From assembly GCA_017847885.1 (NCBI GenBank), contig JAGAUA010000008.1, positions 38,434 to 102,433 of the forward strand: 64,000 nucleotides of DNA, given 5' to 3'. Source of the DNA: Oscillospiraceae bacterium (lineage in GTDB: Bacteria; Bacillota; Clostridia; Oscillospirales; Ruminococcaceae). The translations under genes were made by a program, and so were the position numbers. This document shows positions 41,670 through 49,768 of this stretch, piece after piece (position 1 is the stretch's first letter; each line of letters begins with the position of its first letter). The notes beneath the pieces were generated by a model, which was not told the DNA's origin, did not search any database, and was given only the letters and a program-made list of their open reading frames with translations.

Positions 41670-43132
41670 ATACCCTCCTCAAGTATTCTGTAAACAAGCT
41701 CCATGTCAAGGCTTTTCCGCACTCCGTCTGCAAGAATATCAAACTGCATTTCCTTGTACACCCTGCGGTCTGTTTTCCCACCTCCGTATGCAAGTCCCTT
41801 GCGGCTGTACAGCGTTTTCACTATCCTCTCCGACACCGCTGCGCTGTCGAAAATCCCGTGTATATAACAGCCGTAAACATTGCCGCTTTGCGCGCCGCCG
41901 CAGGATAAAAGGGGAGTACCTTCGGACACGGTTTCGCCCATGTGTATCTCGTAACCGTAAAAATTTGCACCCGTAAGGCAGGACAAAACGCCGCCCACGT
42001 CAGCAAATACGCCCTCTGTCCTGCGGCGTGTCTTTTCGGAGGAAAAATTCGTGCGGCATTTTAGCAGCCCCATTCCGACTATTTCTCCGCCGCCCTCTGC
42101 ACCAGCACTGTCGGTTATCCTTTCACCCAACATCTGATAACCGCCGCAAATCCCGAACAGTGGTACACCCCTTGAAACGCATTTTTTCACCGCCGCTTCA
42201 AGACCGCTCTCGCGCAGCCACTTCATATCGGATATGGTACTTTTCGTGCCGGGAATAATTATCATATCCGGCTCGGAAAGCTCGGAGCATTTTGAAACGT
42301 ACCGAACAGATACGCCCTCATACTGGGAAAACACGTCAAAGTCCGTGAAGTTTGATATCCTCGGCAAGCGTATCACCGCAATATCTATGACGCCTTTTGC
42401 GCCGTTTTCCAGCTTTTCCGAAAGGCTGTCCTCGTCCTCAATGTCGCATTTGATGTACGGCACAACGCCCACAACAGGCTTTCCGCCCCGTTCTTCAAGC
42501 ATTTGAACGCCGCTTTGAAATATGCTCCTGTCGCCCCTGAATTTGTTTACGATAAGCCCTTTCACCATGCTGCGTTCATCGTCTTCCAGAAGCATAAGCG
42601 TTCCGAGAAGCTGTGCAAAAACGCCGCCTCGGTCGATGTCCCCTGTAAGCAGAACAGGCGCTTTCGCAAGCTTTGCCATGCCCATGTTAACAATATCGTC
42701 CTGCTTCAGATTTATCTCCGCAGGACTTCCTGCGCCCTCGATAACGATAATATCGTGCTGCGCCGCAAGGGCATCGTAGGCTTTCATGATGTCGGGAATA
42801 AGCTGCTTTTTGTAGCGGAAATAATCCGCCGCCTTCATATTTCCTCTTACCTCGCCGTTGACTATGACCTGTGAGCCGCAGTCGGTCACGGGTTTCAAAA
42901 GTATGGGATTCATCAGTACGGAAGGCTCGATGCCTGCCGCTTCCGCCTGCATCGCCTGCGCCCTGCCCATTTCAAGACCGTCGGCGGTAATGTATGAATT
43001 AAGCGCCATATTCTGCGATTTAAAGGGCGCGGCGGAATAACCGTCCTGCCTGAATATCCTGCAAAGTGCGGCGGCAAGAAAGCTCTTTCCCGAGTTTGAC
43101 ATCGTACCCTGTATCATTATCGCCTTAGCCAT
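41666..43132 (-). CDS. cobQ: Cobyric acid synthase (glutamine-hydrolysing)
   Basis: A 488-residue amidotransferase that amidates four side chains of adenosylcobyrinate diamide, giving cobyric acid. The N-terminal part is a dethiobiotin-synthetase-like ATPase ([30 protein letters not shown]), the C-terminal part a class I glutamine amidotransferase with nucleophile Cys in [11 protein letters not shown] and the late His in YIHGIFDS. Middle gene of the operon; its start overlaps the cobD stop by 8 bp. Confidence 0.96.
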   Translation of the reverse strand: MAKAIMIQGTMSNSGKSFLAAALCRIFRQDGYSAAPFKSQNMALNSYITADGLEMGRAQAMQAEAAGIEPSVLMNPILLKPVTDCGSQVIVNGEVRGNMKAADYFRYKKQLIPDIMKAYDALAAQHDIIVIEGAGSPAEINLKQDDIVNMGMAKLAKAPVLLTGDIDRGGVFAQLLGTLMLLEDDERSMVKGLIVNKFRGDRSIFQSGVQMLEERGGKPVVGVVPYIKCDIEDEDSLSEKLENGAKGVIDIAVIRLPRISNFTDFDVFSQYEGVSVRYVSKCSELSEPDMIIIPGTKSTISDMKWLRESGLEAAVKKCVSRGVPLFGICGGYQMLGERITDSAGAEGGGEIVGMGLLKCRTNFSSEKTRRRTEGVFADVGGVLSCLTGANFYGYEIHMGETVSEGTPLLSCGGAQSGNVYGCYIHGIFDSAAVSERIVKTLYSRKGLAYGGGKTDRRVYKEMQFDILADGVRKSLDMELVYRILEEGI

Positions 43133-44156
43133 TCAAGCACCTCCCAAGCGCCGCAATAAGCGTGGTATTTTCTTCGTGACTGCGGACTGCAATGCGGAAA
43201 AATCCACGGGAAAGTCCGCTGAAATTTTCACAGTTGCGTATAAGAATATTCTCCCGCAAAAGCATCTTATCAATGGGCAGACCGCTGTAAAAAAGGATAA
43301 AATTCGCCTCCGAGGGGTATACCTTAAAGCCAAGCCGCAGCAAGTTTTCCGATAAATATTCCCGTTCATTTTTGATAAGCTCCGCAGCTTTTGTGATGTA
43401 TTCTTTTTCGTCCAGAGCCGCTTCTCCTGCCGTCTGCGCAGGAGCGGAAACACTCCAGAACTGCCCTGTTCCGCGGACCATTTCCGCAAAAGCACCGTCC
43501 CCGAAAAGTGCGTACCCAAGCCGCAGACCTGCCATAGCGTAAATCTTGGTAAATGCCTTTAATATAACGATATTCTTATTCATATACCGCTCTGCGCCCG
43601 TTACGTTTACCGCAAAATCAATGAAACATTCATCGCATAAAAATATGATGTTCTCCTCTTCGCATTTCCTGCAAATGTCCCGAAGAAGTCCGCTCTCCAC
43701 AGTTTGTCCCGTGGGATTGTTGGGCGTACACAAAATAAGCATATCAACACTTTTGTCAAGGAAGGCGTTTATATCGCTGTCAAGCGCAAAGCCCTTTTCT
43801 TCCGAAAGAGGGTAAGCCGAAATTTCGCAGCCGCATTGCTCCAAAGCCTTGGCATATTCCCCGAAAGATGGCGCGCAGATAACGGCTTTTTTCGGCTTTG
43901 CCGCCTGCACGATGCGAAAAATAAGGTCAGCCGCACCATTTCCGCAGACGATGTTTTCGGCAGGAAAATTCTCATGCTCAGACAGCTTTTTTGTAAGTCT
44001 GCGGCAGTAAGGGTCGGGGTATTTTTCCCATGCCGAAACGGAATTTTCAAGAGCATTTTTAACGCCCTGCGGCATACCGAGAGGGTTGAGATTTGCCGAA
44101 AAATCATATAAAATATCAAGGTCAAAAGTGTCGCCGCCGTGCTCCGCAATAATCAT
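43125..44156 (-). CDS. cobD: Threonine-phosphate decarboxylase, CobD (CobC) type aminotransferase fold
   Basis: A 343-residue PLP enzyme related to histidinol-phosphate aminotransferase, expected to make (R)-1-amino-2-propanol phosphate for the cobalamin nucleotide loop. Marks: HGGDTFD at the start, [26 protein letters not shown], the PLP lysine in [18 protein letters not shown] and [12 protein letters not shown]. The HGG...FSANINPLG-like opening favours CobD over HisC. Met at 44156 follows GAGGAGG; the longer frame lies in the promoter. First gene of the operon. Other steps (cbiB, cobU, cobS, cobT) are not in the window. Confidence 0.9.
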   Translation of the reverse strand: MIIAEHGGDTFDLDILYDFSANLNPLGMPQGVKNALENSVSAWEKYPDPYCRRLTKKLSEHENFPAENIVCGNGAADLIFRIVQAAKPKKAVICAPSFGEYAKALEQCGCEISAYPLSEEKGFALDSDINAFLDKSVDMLILCTPNNPTGQTVESGLLRDICRKCEEENIIFLCDECFIDFAVNVTGAERYMNKNIVILKAFTKIYAMAGLRLGYALFGDGAFAEMVRGTGQFWSVSAPAQTAGEAALDEKEYITKAAELIKNEREYLSENLLRLGFKVYPSEANFILFYSGLPIDKMLLRENILIRNCENFSGLSRGFFRIAVRSHEENTTLIAALGRCLNG

Positions 44157-44208
44157 AGCAAACCTCCTCATATAACGGCTCTTGCGCAGTTTTTTATCCG
44201 CACCTATA

Positions 44209-44237
44209 ATTATATCAGATTTTTCTGCTGCTGACAA
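44209..44237 (-). promoter_or_regulatory. Promoter of cobD-cobQ-cobO
   Basis: Minus-strand TTGTCA (44232-44237), 17-bp spacer, TATAAT (44209-44214). No riboswitch fits in the short leader. Confidence 0.75.
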
Positions 44238-44264
44238 TGCCTCTGCCTTTTTTGCAAATACTTG

Positions 44265-44366
44265 ATACTAATAACCAATAAAAGTGTAGACAAAAAATCT
44301 GCGCAAAATCCATATATGCAAGTTTTTGCTTGATTTTTTGTACACTTTTTAATTGGTTATTAGTAT
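44265..44366. mobile_element. MITE-like palindromic element with ~35-bp inverted repeats
   Basis: The left arm (44265-44299, starting ATACTAATAACCAAT) and right arm (44332-44366, ending ATTGGTTATTAGTAT) are inverted repeats with small indels; the middle is about 32 bp. It has no coding capacity. Its ends share ATACTAAT...ATTAGTAT with the array at 29949-30044. A clear target-site duplication is not visible. Confidence 0.65.
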
Positions 44367-44396
44367 GACAGCATATTGTATTAATTGAATAGTCAG

Positions 44397-44434
44397 CAAA
44401 AATAACCCCATACTCCGCAAGGAATATGGGGTTT
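44397..44434 (-). terminator. Terminator of the lacI-type gene
   Basis: AACCCCATACTCC pairs with GGAATATGGGGTT (44404-44433); the minus strand continues with ATTTTT. Confidence 0.85.
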
Positions 44435-44483
44435 TCATAGCCTAAAGATAAAAGTCAAGACCAACAGAAAAGCTGTCCAAGAG

Positions 44484-45500
44484 TTACTTTGCTTCGTTAT
44501 CAATAGCTTTGACCGAATCTTTGTTAATGATTTTTCCTTTGACCTGTATCATGCCTGTTTGCTGTGAAGGCATTTTTATTTTTGTCAGAAGGGTATCTAC
44601 GGCAATAGCTGCCATCTGCTCTGTATTGACTTCAACGGTGGTTATATTGGGGCTGCAAATACTGCTGTAAACGGAGTTATCAAAGCCTGTTACGGAAATA
44701 TCATCAGGCACTCTGAAACCGCTGTTATTTAGCTGACCGATAAGCTTGCAGGCTATTTCATCACAGTTGCATACAAAAGCTGTGGGCATTATCACAGGCA
44801 GCTCAATAGGGATAAATTTGCCGTCTTCTGTATTGCGGTCGCTTATGCAATAATAATCATTTAGTGGGATATTGTGTTCGATAAGTGATTTTGCATAGCC
44901 GAGATATCTGTCCTGAATACTGCTTGTGGAATGTATATTGCCGACAAATGCAATTTTCCTGTGACCCTTTCTAATAAGGGAGTTTGTCATTTCATATGTA
45001 GCATAAAATCCGTCGCAAACGATACAGCTGTTGGCTGTAAGCTCATTGTAGAAATCAAGGAATACAACGGGAATAAGGGTTTTCAGAACAGTTTTGGTGT
45101 ATTCATCCGAAATCTGACCGAGAATGATTATTCCGTCAACTCTTTGTGTTGTAAAAATGTCGGGAAGAATATTTTTTTCCTCATTGTACCGGCTCAAGGT
45201 GTGAAAAAAAGCATAGTTTCCGTGACGCTGGAGAGAAGAAGATATTCCTCTGATAAACTTAAAATAAAATGAGTTATCGGAAATATACCGCTCGGCAACG
45301 ATTATGCCGATGTTATTGCTAAGGCTTTTTTTCTTGTGAGCATTAGCTTCGTAACAGTAGCCCATATCATTCGCAGTATTGATAACCTTGTTTCTAAGCT
45401 CATCGCTTATAGAACCGTTCCCGGTAAAAGCCTTAGAAACAGCGGCAGCGGTTATTCCTAATTTATCTGCGATATCACGCATTGTAACTCTTTTTTTCAT
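44484..45500 (-). CDS. LacI family regulator of the adjacent sugar importer
   Basis: A 338-residue repressor with an N-terminal LacI helix-turn-helix (TMRDIADKLGITAAAVSKAF) and a periplasmic-binding-protein-like effector domain (NNIGIIVAERY, SVTGFDNSVYSSICSPNITTVEV). The frame is open further upstream, but the promoter at 45671-45699 overlaps that part, so I place the start at 45500; the ribosome site is weak. It runs divergently from the CUT1 importer at 46.1 kb. GTTAAC-containing sites lie upstream of both, so control of itself and of the importer is likely. Effector sugar unknown. Confidence 0.9.
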   Translation of the reverse strand: MKKRVTMRDIADKLGITAAAVSKAFTGNGSISDELRNKVINTANDMGYCYEANAHKKKSLSNNIGIIVAERYISDNSFYFKFIRGISSSLQRHGNYAFFHTLSRYNEEKNILPDIFTTQRVDGIIILGQISDEYTKTVLKTLIPVVFLDFYNELTANSCIVCDGFYATYEMTNSLIRKGHRKIAFVGNIHSTSSIQDRYLGYAKSLIEHNIPLNDYYCISDRNTEDGKFIPIELPVIMPTAFVCNCDEIACKLIGQLNNSGFRVPDDISVTGFDNSVYSSICSPNITTVEVNTEQMAAIAVDTLLTKIKMPSQQTGMIQVKGKIINKDSVKAIDNEAK

Positions 45501-45670
45501 TATTATGACCATTTTTCCAATAAGAAAAATGCTCTCCTTTCGATGTTTTGTGGTTTTAAGCAGCAGCTTGGAAAACAAACTTCCGCCTCCGATAGTAAAG
45601 TTTCCTGTGACGGCCTCGGAACAGGCAGTCAGGCTGATACGGTTAATACGGTCATAAATTGCTTTGTAAT

Positions 45671-45699
45671 ATTTTATCACAGCGGAGAGAAAAAATCAA
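45671..45699 (-). promoter_or_regulatory. Promoter of the lacI-type gene
   Basis: Minus-strand TTGATT (45694-45699), 17-bp spacer, TAAAAT (45671-45676). Leaves a leader of about 160 nt. Confidence 0.7.
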
Positions 45700-45704
45700 T
45701 ATAT

Positions 45705-45785
45705 TTTAACGCAGTTAATTCTTAATCAAAACGCAGTTAACAAGCGGAAATGAAAACGATGCCGTTAACAAAAACGCAGGTAAAC
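45705..45785. promoter_or_regulatory. Cluster of AACGCAGTTAAC-like sites, probable LacI operators
   Basis: Four related units: AACGCAGTTAAT, AACGCAGTTAAC, ATGCCGTTAAC and AACGCAGGTAAAC, spaced about 20-25 bp. GTTAAC halves recur at 45984-45989 near the importer promoter. Confidence 0.5.
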
Positions 45786-45975
45786 AAAATTAACAGTATT
45801 ACGGAAATGTAAATATTGTTTTTGCTTTCTGTGTCATACAGCTTGCGTACAAATACATTTTTGTAATGAAACAATTAAAAAAATATAAACATTGTATCCT
45901 GTGCATAAAAAGTGACGGGCAAAATTGTTGCAAATAACGATTTTTGAAGCGCTGACTTTTAGATAATAGTAAAAG

Positions 45976-45998
45976 TGCAAAAGGTTAACAAATTTGCA
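45976..45998. promoter_or_regulatory. Palindromic site upstream of the importer promoter
   Basis: TGCAAA and TTTGCA flank GGTTAACAA, about 30 bp upstream of the -35. Symmetry and the shared GTTAAC suggest an operator for the divergent LacI protein. Confidence 0.45.
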
Positions 45999-46029
45999 TT
46001 GGTGAATATGACGTAAATCCTATTTTGTA

Positions 46030-46057
46030 TTGACTTTTTTTTAGGCAAAGCTATAAT
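46030..46057 (+). promoter_or_regulatory. Promoter of the CUT1 importer operon
   Basis: TTGACT (46030-46035), 16-bp spacer, TATAAT (46052-46057). Confidence 0.75.
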
Positions 46058-46131
46058 TATGAGCATTGAACACCGCATTAAATTGACGGTGAAAAATCAA
46101 AATTTTGAGATTAATTTCGGAGGTACATAAC

Positions 46132-47529
46132 ATGAGTACAAGCATCAAAAGAAAAGCAGCTCTTTGTTTAGCACTTGTAATGACAGGCTCAATGCTTTCA
46201 GCCTGCGGCAATTCCGATTCCGGTTCGGGCAGCGCATCGAACAGCAATGAAACAACAGCGGCAGCAACCGCAGCAGACAATTCATCAGCAGATGCGGACA
46301 CAGCTCTTACAGGTACTATAAAGGTTCTCCACCACAGGACCGACCGTGACCAGGACGGTACAATGGCTAAGCTCACCGAGGGCTTCAACGCACTTTATCC
46401 CGATGTCAAGGTCGAGTATCAGTCCTTCACAAACTATGCCGATGACATTGCAACGATGATGCAGTCTGATAACTACGGCGATGTGGTTATGACTCCTCAG
46501 GCACTCAAGCAGGCTGACCTTCCTAACTTCTTCGCTTCCTTCGGCAGCTATGATGAGCTTTCAAAGGATTATTACTGGCTTGAAAACTATTCAGTTGACG
46601 GCTCGGTTTATGCTCTTCCCACAGGCGGTACAGCTTCGGGTATCCTCTATAACAAGAAAGTATGGGCAGATGCGGGAATAACAGAGCTTCCCAAGACAAC
46701 AGATGAATTCCTTGCATGCCTCCGTCAGATAAAGGAAAACACAGAAGCTATTCCTTATTACACAAACTATAACGCAGGCTGGTGCATTACTCAGTGGCAG
46801 TCTCTTGTAGTTGGTGCATCGGGCGACCCTGATTTCAACACCAAGCTTCTTACCGAAAAAACAGACCTTTTCTCAGAGGGCAGCGCATATGATGCTGTTT
46901 ACGGAACACTTTTTGATATCTATGCCGATCCTTCACTTCACGAAGAAGATCCTATGACAACAGACTGGGAAGGCTGCAAGCCTGCTTTTGCTCAGGGCAA
47001 GATCGCAACAATGGTTCTCGGTTCATGGGCTATCAGCCAGTTCCAGGAAGCAGCTGTACAGGTTGGCACAGATCCTGCTGACGTTGGATATATGCCTTTC
47101 CCCAACAGCATTAACGGCAAGATCTACTCTGTTTCCTCCAACGATTACATGATGAGCGTAAACAAGAATTCCGCTAACCTTGAAGCTGCTATGGCTTATG
47201 CAAAATGGTTCTGCACAGATTCCGGCTTTGCTCAGAATGAGGGCGAGATCTCAGGTCTTAAGGGTGCTGCAATGCCTGCAACACTTTCATCCTTTGATGA
47301 GCTTGGCGTAGAGCTTTTCGTTGAAAATCCCTGCCCCGATGAGCTTGTAGGCAAGTGGGACGAGATCGCTAAGACTTCCGAGGTGGATCCTTGGGGCGAT
47401 GCTTCCACAAACTACAAATTCAGAATGGCAGAGGCTGCATTCCAGGGCAAGGACAGAACTGCTTATGATGAGATAGCTGCTGACGTGAACGCAGCATGGA
47501 ATTCAACCAGAGATTCCATTCTCGGCTGA
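46132..47529 (+). CDS. Sugar ABC transporter substrate-binding lipoprotein (CUT1)
   Basis: A 465-residue lipoprotein with lipobox LSAC, an S/G/N/T/A-rich linker and a family 1 binding fold (IKVLHHRTDRDQDG, LTEGFNALYPDVKVEYQSF, ILYNKKVWADAGI, AMAYAKWFCTDSGFAQ). It delivers a sugar or oligosaccharide to the two permeases encoded next. It is separated from them by 200 bp carrying two hairpins, which would favour more binding protein than permease. ATG at 46132 follows GGAGGT. The substrate is unknown; beta-linked glucosides would fit the GH5 and lacZ genes further on, but those are 12 kb away. Confidence 0.93.
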   Translation: MSTSIKRKAALCLALVMTGSMLSACGNSDSGSGSASNSNETTAAATAADNSSADADTALTGTIKVLHHRTDRDQDGTMAKLTEGFNALYPDVKVEYQSFTNYADDIATMMQSDNYGDVVMTPQALKQADLPNFFASFGSYDELSKDYYWLENYSVDGSVYALPTGGTASGILYNKKVWADAGITELPKTTDEFLACLRQIKENTEAIPYYTNYNAGWCITQWQSLVVGASGDPDFNTKLLTEKTDLFSEGSAYDAVYGTLFDIYADPSLHEEDPMTTDWEGCKPAFAQGKIATMVLGSWAISQFQEAAVQVGTDPADVGYMPFPNSINGKIYSVSSNDYMMSVNKNSANLEAAMAYAKWFCTDSGFAQNEGEISGLKGAAMPATLSSFDELGVELFVENPCPDELVGKWDEIAKTSEVDPWGDASTNYKFRMAEAAFQGKDRTAYDEIAADVNAAWNSTRDSILG

Positions 47530-47575
47530 TGAGAGCCGCACTTATACACAACAACTCACAATTCATTTCATAATT

Positions 47576-47606
47576 GGCATCCGCCGTGCACCGCGGCGGA
47601 TGCGCC
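47576..47606 (+). other. GC-rich hairpin between binding protein and permease genes
   Basis: GCATCCGCCG (47577-47586) pairs with CGGCGGATGC (47594-47603). A second stem AGATAATGA/TCATTATCT spans 47643-47686. No strong T-run follows, so partial termination or 3'-end protection is more likely than full termination. Confidence 0.65.
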
Positions 47607-47730
47607 ATATCTCTTTCTTCCTTAAATACTTTTCGTGCATTCAGATAATGACCGGAACGCAGCGCATGGCGTTTCTCTCATTATCTGTGCAGGAAAAGCA
47701 AATCAGATATTAGGTTAGGGGAATAAAAAT

Positions 47731-48648
47731 ATGAGTAAACCTTCAAATGCTTTGAATAAAAGAAGCGTCAGCAGAGCATATATGCAAAAAATGCTGACAG
47801 TCTGTTTATTTCTGCTTGTTCCCACTGTACTGCTTGTGACTTTTACATACATTCCCGCTGCGGAAATGTTTAAGTACAGTCTTGAGGAACGTGACCAGTT
47901 CGGCGTAAATGTAAAATTTGTGGGGCTTGAAAATTATAAGACAGTTTTTACTACTCCCGAATACTTTGCTGCGTTCAAGAACAGCCTGTATTATCTTGCA
48001 GGTTCATTTATACAGCTTGCACTGGCCCTGTTCCTTGCGACTGTGCTGTGCTCGAAGATAAGATTCGGCAATTTCTTCAAGGGCGTTTTATTCTTTCCGT
48101 ATATGATAAATACGGTTGCGGTAGCCCTTATTTTCAGACGATTTTTTCAGCGCGGTGACGGTATCACCAATACCGACGGTACGCTCAATTCAATTATCAC
48201 ACTTCTCGGCGGTGACCCGATAAAGTTTCTGTCCACCGAAGGGCTTGTAAATATCTGCCTTGTGTTTGTATCAATATGGCGATATATAGGCTTTGACCTT
48301 GTAATGTTCATCGGTGCAATACAGTCAGTATCTCCCGATATTTATGAAGCCGCGGAGCTTGACGGTGCAAACCGTTTTCAGGTGTTCCGCTACATAATCG
48401 CACCCAGCATCAGACCTATCATTCTTCTCCAGATGATACTTGCGGTAAAGGGCGCTATCAGCGTTTACGAGATACCGTTCATCATCACAGGCGGACGTTT
48501 CGGTTCAAGCACATTCGTTATTCAGACAACGGAAACGGCATTCAAGTTCCAGAAAGTCGGACTTGCGTCGGCAATGGCAGTAGTGCTGTTCTTCATCATA
48601 GTAATAGTCACGATAATTCAGAAGCTTGTCTTCAAGGAAGAAAAGTAA
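47731..48648 (+). CDS. CUT1 sugar ABC transporter permease, MalF/UgpA type
   Basis: A 305-residue inner-membrane protein with six helices. The ATPase-contact motif EAAELDGANRFQVFRYIIAP is present (EAA-x3-G loop). It pairs with the next permease to form the channel. GGGGAA precedes ATG. No ATPase gene exists in this operon; CUT1 importers of this group commonly use a shared MsmK-like ATPase encoded elsewhere. Confidence 0.94.
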   Translation: MSKPSNALNKRSVSRAYMQKMLTVCLFLLVPTVLLVTFTYIPAAEMFKYSLEERDQFGVNVKFVGLENYKTVFTTPEYFAAFKNSLYYLAGSFIQLALALFLATVLCSKIRFGNFFKGVLFFPYMINTVAVALIFRRFFQRGDGITNTDGTLNSIITLLGGDPIKFLSTEGLVNICLVFVSIWRYIGFDLVMFIGAIQSVSPDIYEAAELDGANRFQVFRYIIAPSIRPIILLQMILAVKGAISVYEIPFIITGGRFGSSTFVIQTTETAFKFQKVGLASAMAVVLFFIIVIVTIIQKLVFKEEK

Positions 48649-48660
48649 GGGGGGAGAGCT

Positions 48661-49515
48661 ATGTCAGCTGCAATAAAAAGGAAGCGCGATCCTGTGGATT
48701 CATTCTTTTCATTTATGAAATATGCAATAATGGTAATTGCGTGCCTTATAGTTTTTATCCCTCTTATCGTGGTATTCTTAGGCTCATTGAAAAATAATAC
48801 CGAGTTTCTTTCGTCGAATGTATTTGCCCTGCCGACCGAGATCGAGTGGTCAAACTACAAGACAGCATTTATCGACGGCAAGGTGCTTCTGGGTCTGAAA
48901 AATACCTGTATAATAATCCTTATATCCTGTACGGGAACTATTATTACAGGAACTATGACTGCATATGTTCTCCAGCGGTTTAAGACAACTTTCGGAAAGG
49001 TAATAAAAGCAGCCTTTCTCCTTGCTACGCTTTTCCCCTCAATTTCCATGCAGGTCACGGTATACAGAATTATGAACGGCTTTGGTTTTGTAGGTACTAT
49101 GGCTGCTCCTATCATTCTTTACGTCGGAACCGATATTATCTCAATTTATATCTTTATGCAGTTTCTCGATAATATCTCCTACTCGCTTGATGAGAGCGCA
49201 CTGCTTGACGGTGCAGGATACTTTACCATATATTTAAAGATAATTCTTCCTCTCCTGAAACCTGCCATCGCAACAGTGCTTATCATCAAGGTAATAGGTA
49301 TCTACAATGATTTCTATACTCCGCAGCTGTATATGCCCAGCGATGAACTTGCAGTTGTATCGACTTCGCTCTATCGCTTCATGGGACCCTACGGTGCAAA
49401 GTGGGAGATAATTTTTGCGGGTATCGTTATATGTATCATACCCACACTTATCATATTCCTGGCGCTGCAAAAATATATTTATGCAGGACTTGTAAACGGT
49501 TCTGTAAAGGAATAA
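48661..49515 (+). CDS. CUT1 sugar ABC transporter permease, MalG/UgpE type
   Basis: A 284-residue six-helix permease. The EAA-like loop is DESALLDGAGYFTIYLKIILP, and the C-terminal KYIYAGLVNGSVKE is the usual MalG-type tail. It lies 12 bp after the first permease gene and ends the operon at a strong terminator. Confidence 0.94.
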   Translation: MSAAIKRKRDPVDSFFSFMKYAIMVIACLIVFIPLIVVFLGSLKNNTEFLSSNVFALPTEIEWSNYKTAFIDGKVLLGLKNTCIIILISCTGTIITGTMTAYVLQRFKTTFGKVIKAAFLLATLFPSISMQVTVYRIMNGFGFVGTMAAPIILYVGTDIISIYIFMQFLDNISYSLDESALLDGAGYFTIYLKIILPLLKPAIATVLIIKVIGIYNDFYTPQLYMPSDELAVVSTSLYRFMGPYGAKWEIIFAGIVICIIPTLIIFLALQKYIYAGLVNGSVKE

Positions 49516-49610
49516 CAAAATCCATTTTCTCTCTTCTAAAAATAAAAGGTCGGGACTCCTGCCTATGGCGGGGGTCTTGGCTTTTATACCCTTTTGAGAA
49601 GAATGTAAAA

Positions 49611-49658
49611 AAGCAAGTTTGGGCAGAGAGCTTTCCCTCTGTCTGACTTGCTTTTTTT
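49611..49658 (+). terminator. Terminator of the CUT1 importer operon
   Basis: AAGCAAGT (49611-49618) pairs with ACTTGCTT (49646-49653), with an inner GGCAGAG/CTCTGTC stem, then TTTTTTT. Confidence 0.92.
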
Positions 49659-49768
49659 ATTGCAGGACTCGGTGAACGATTTTCAAGTGCCCTGCGAGTT
49701 TGGATTTAAGGATTATTTAATAATTACCGTGCTACAATAAAAGCACAACGATGAAAGGAGCATTTGAA

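Noticed and set aside
44157..44264. Cobalamin riboswitch before the cobD operon
   Set aside because: Leader is too short and lacks the GCCACTG and B12-box motifs; only a promoter is seen.
44265..44366. Complete insertion sequence
   Set aside because: Only 102 bp with no frame; at most a non-autonomous element.
47576..47686. Full terminators between binding protein and permease genes
   Set aside because: Neither stem is followed by a T-run, and the permeases have no own promoter that I can see.
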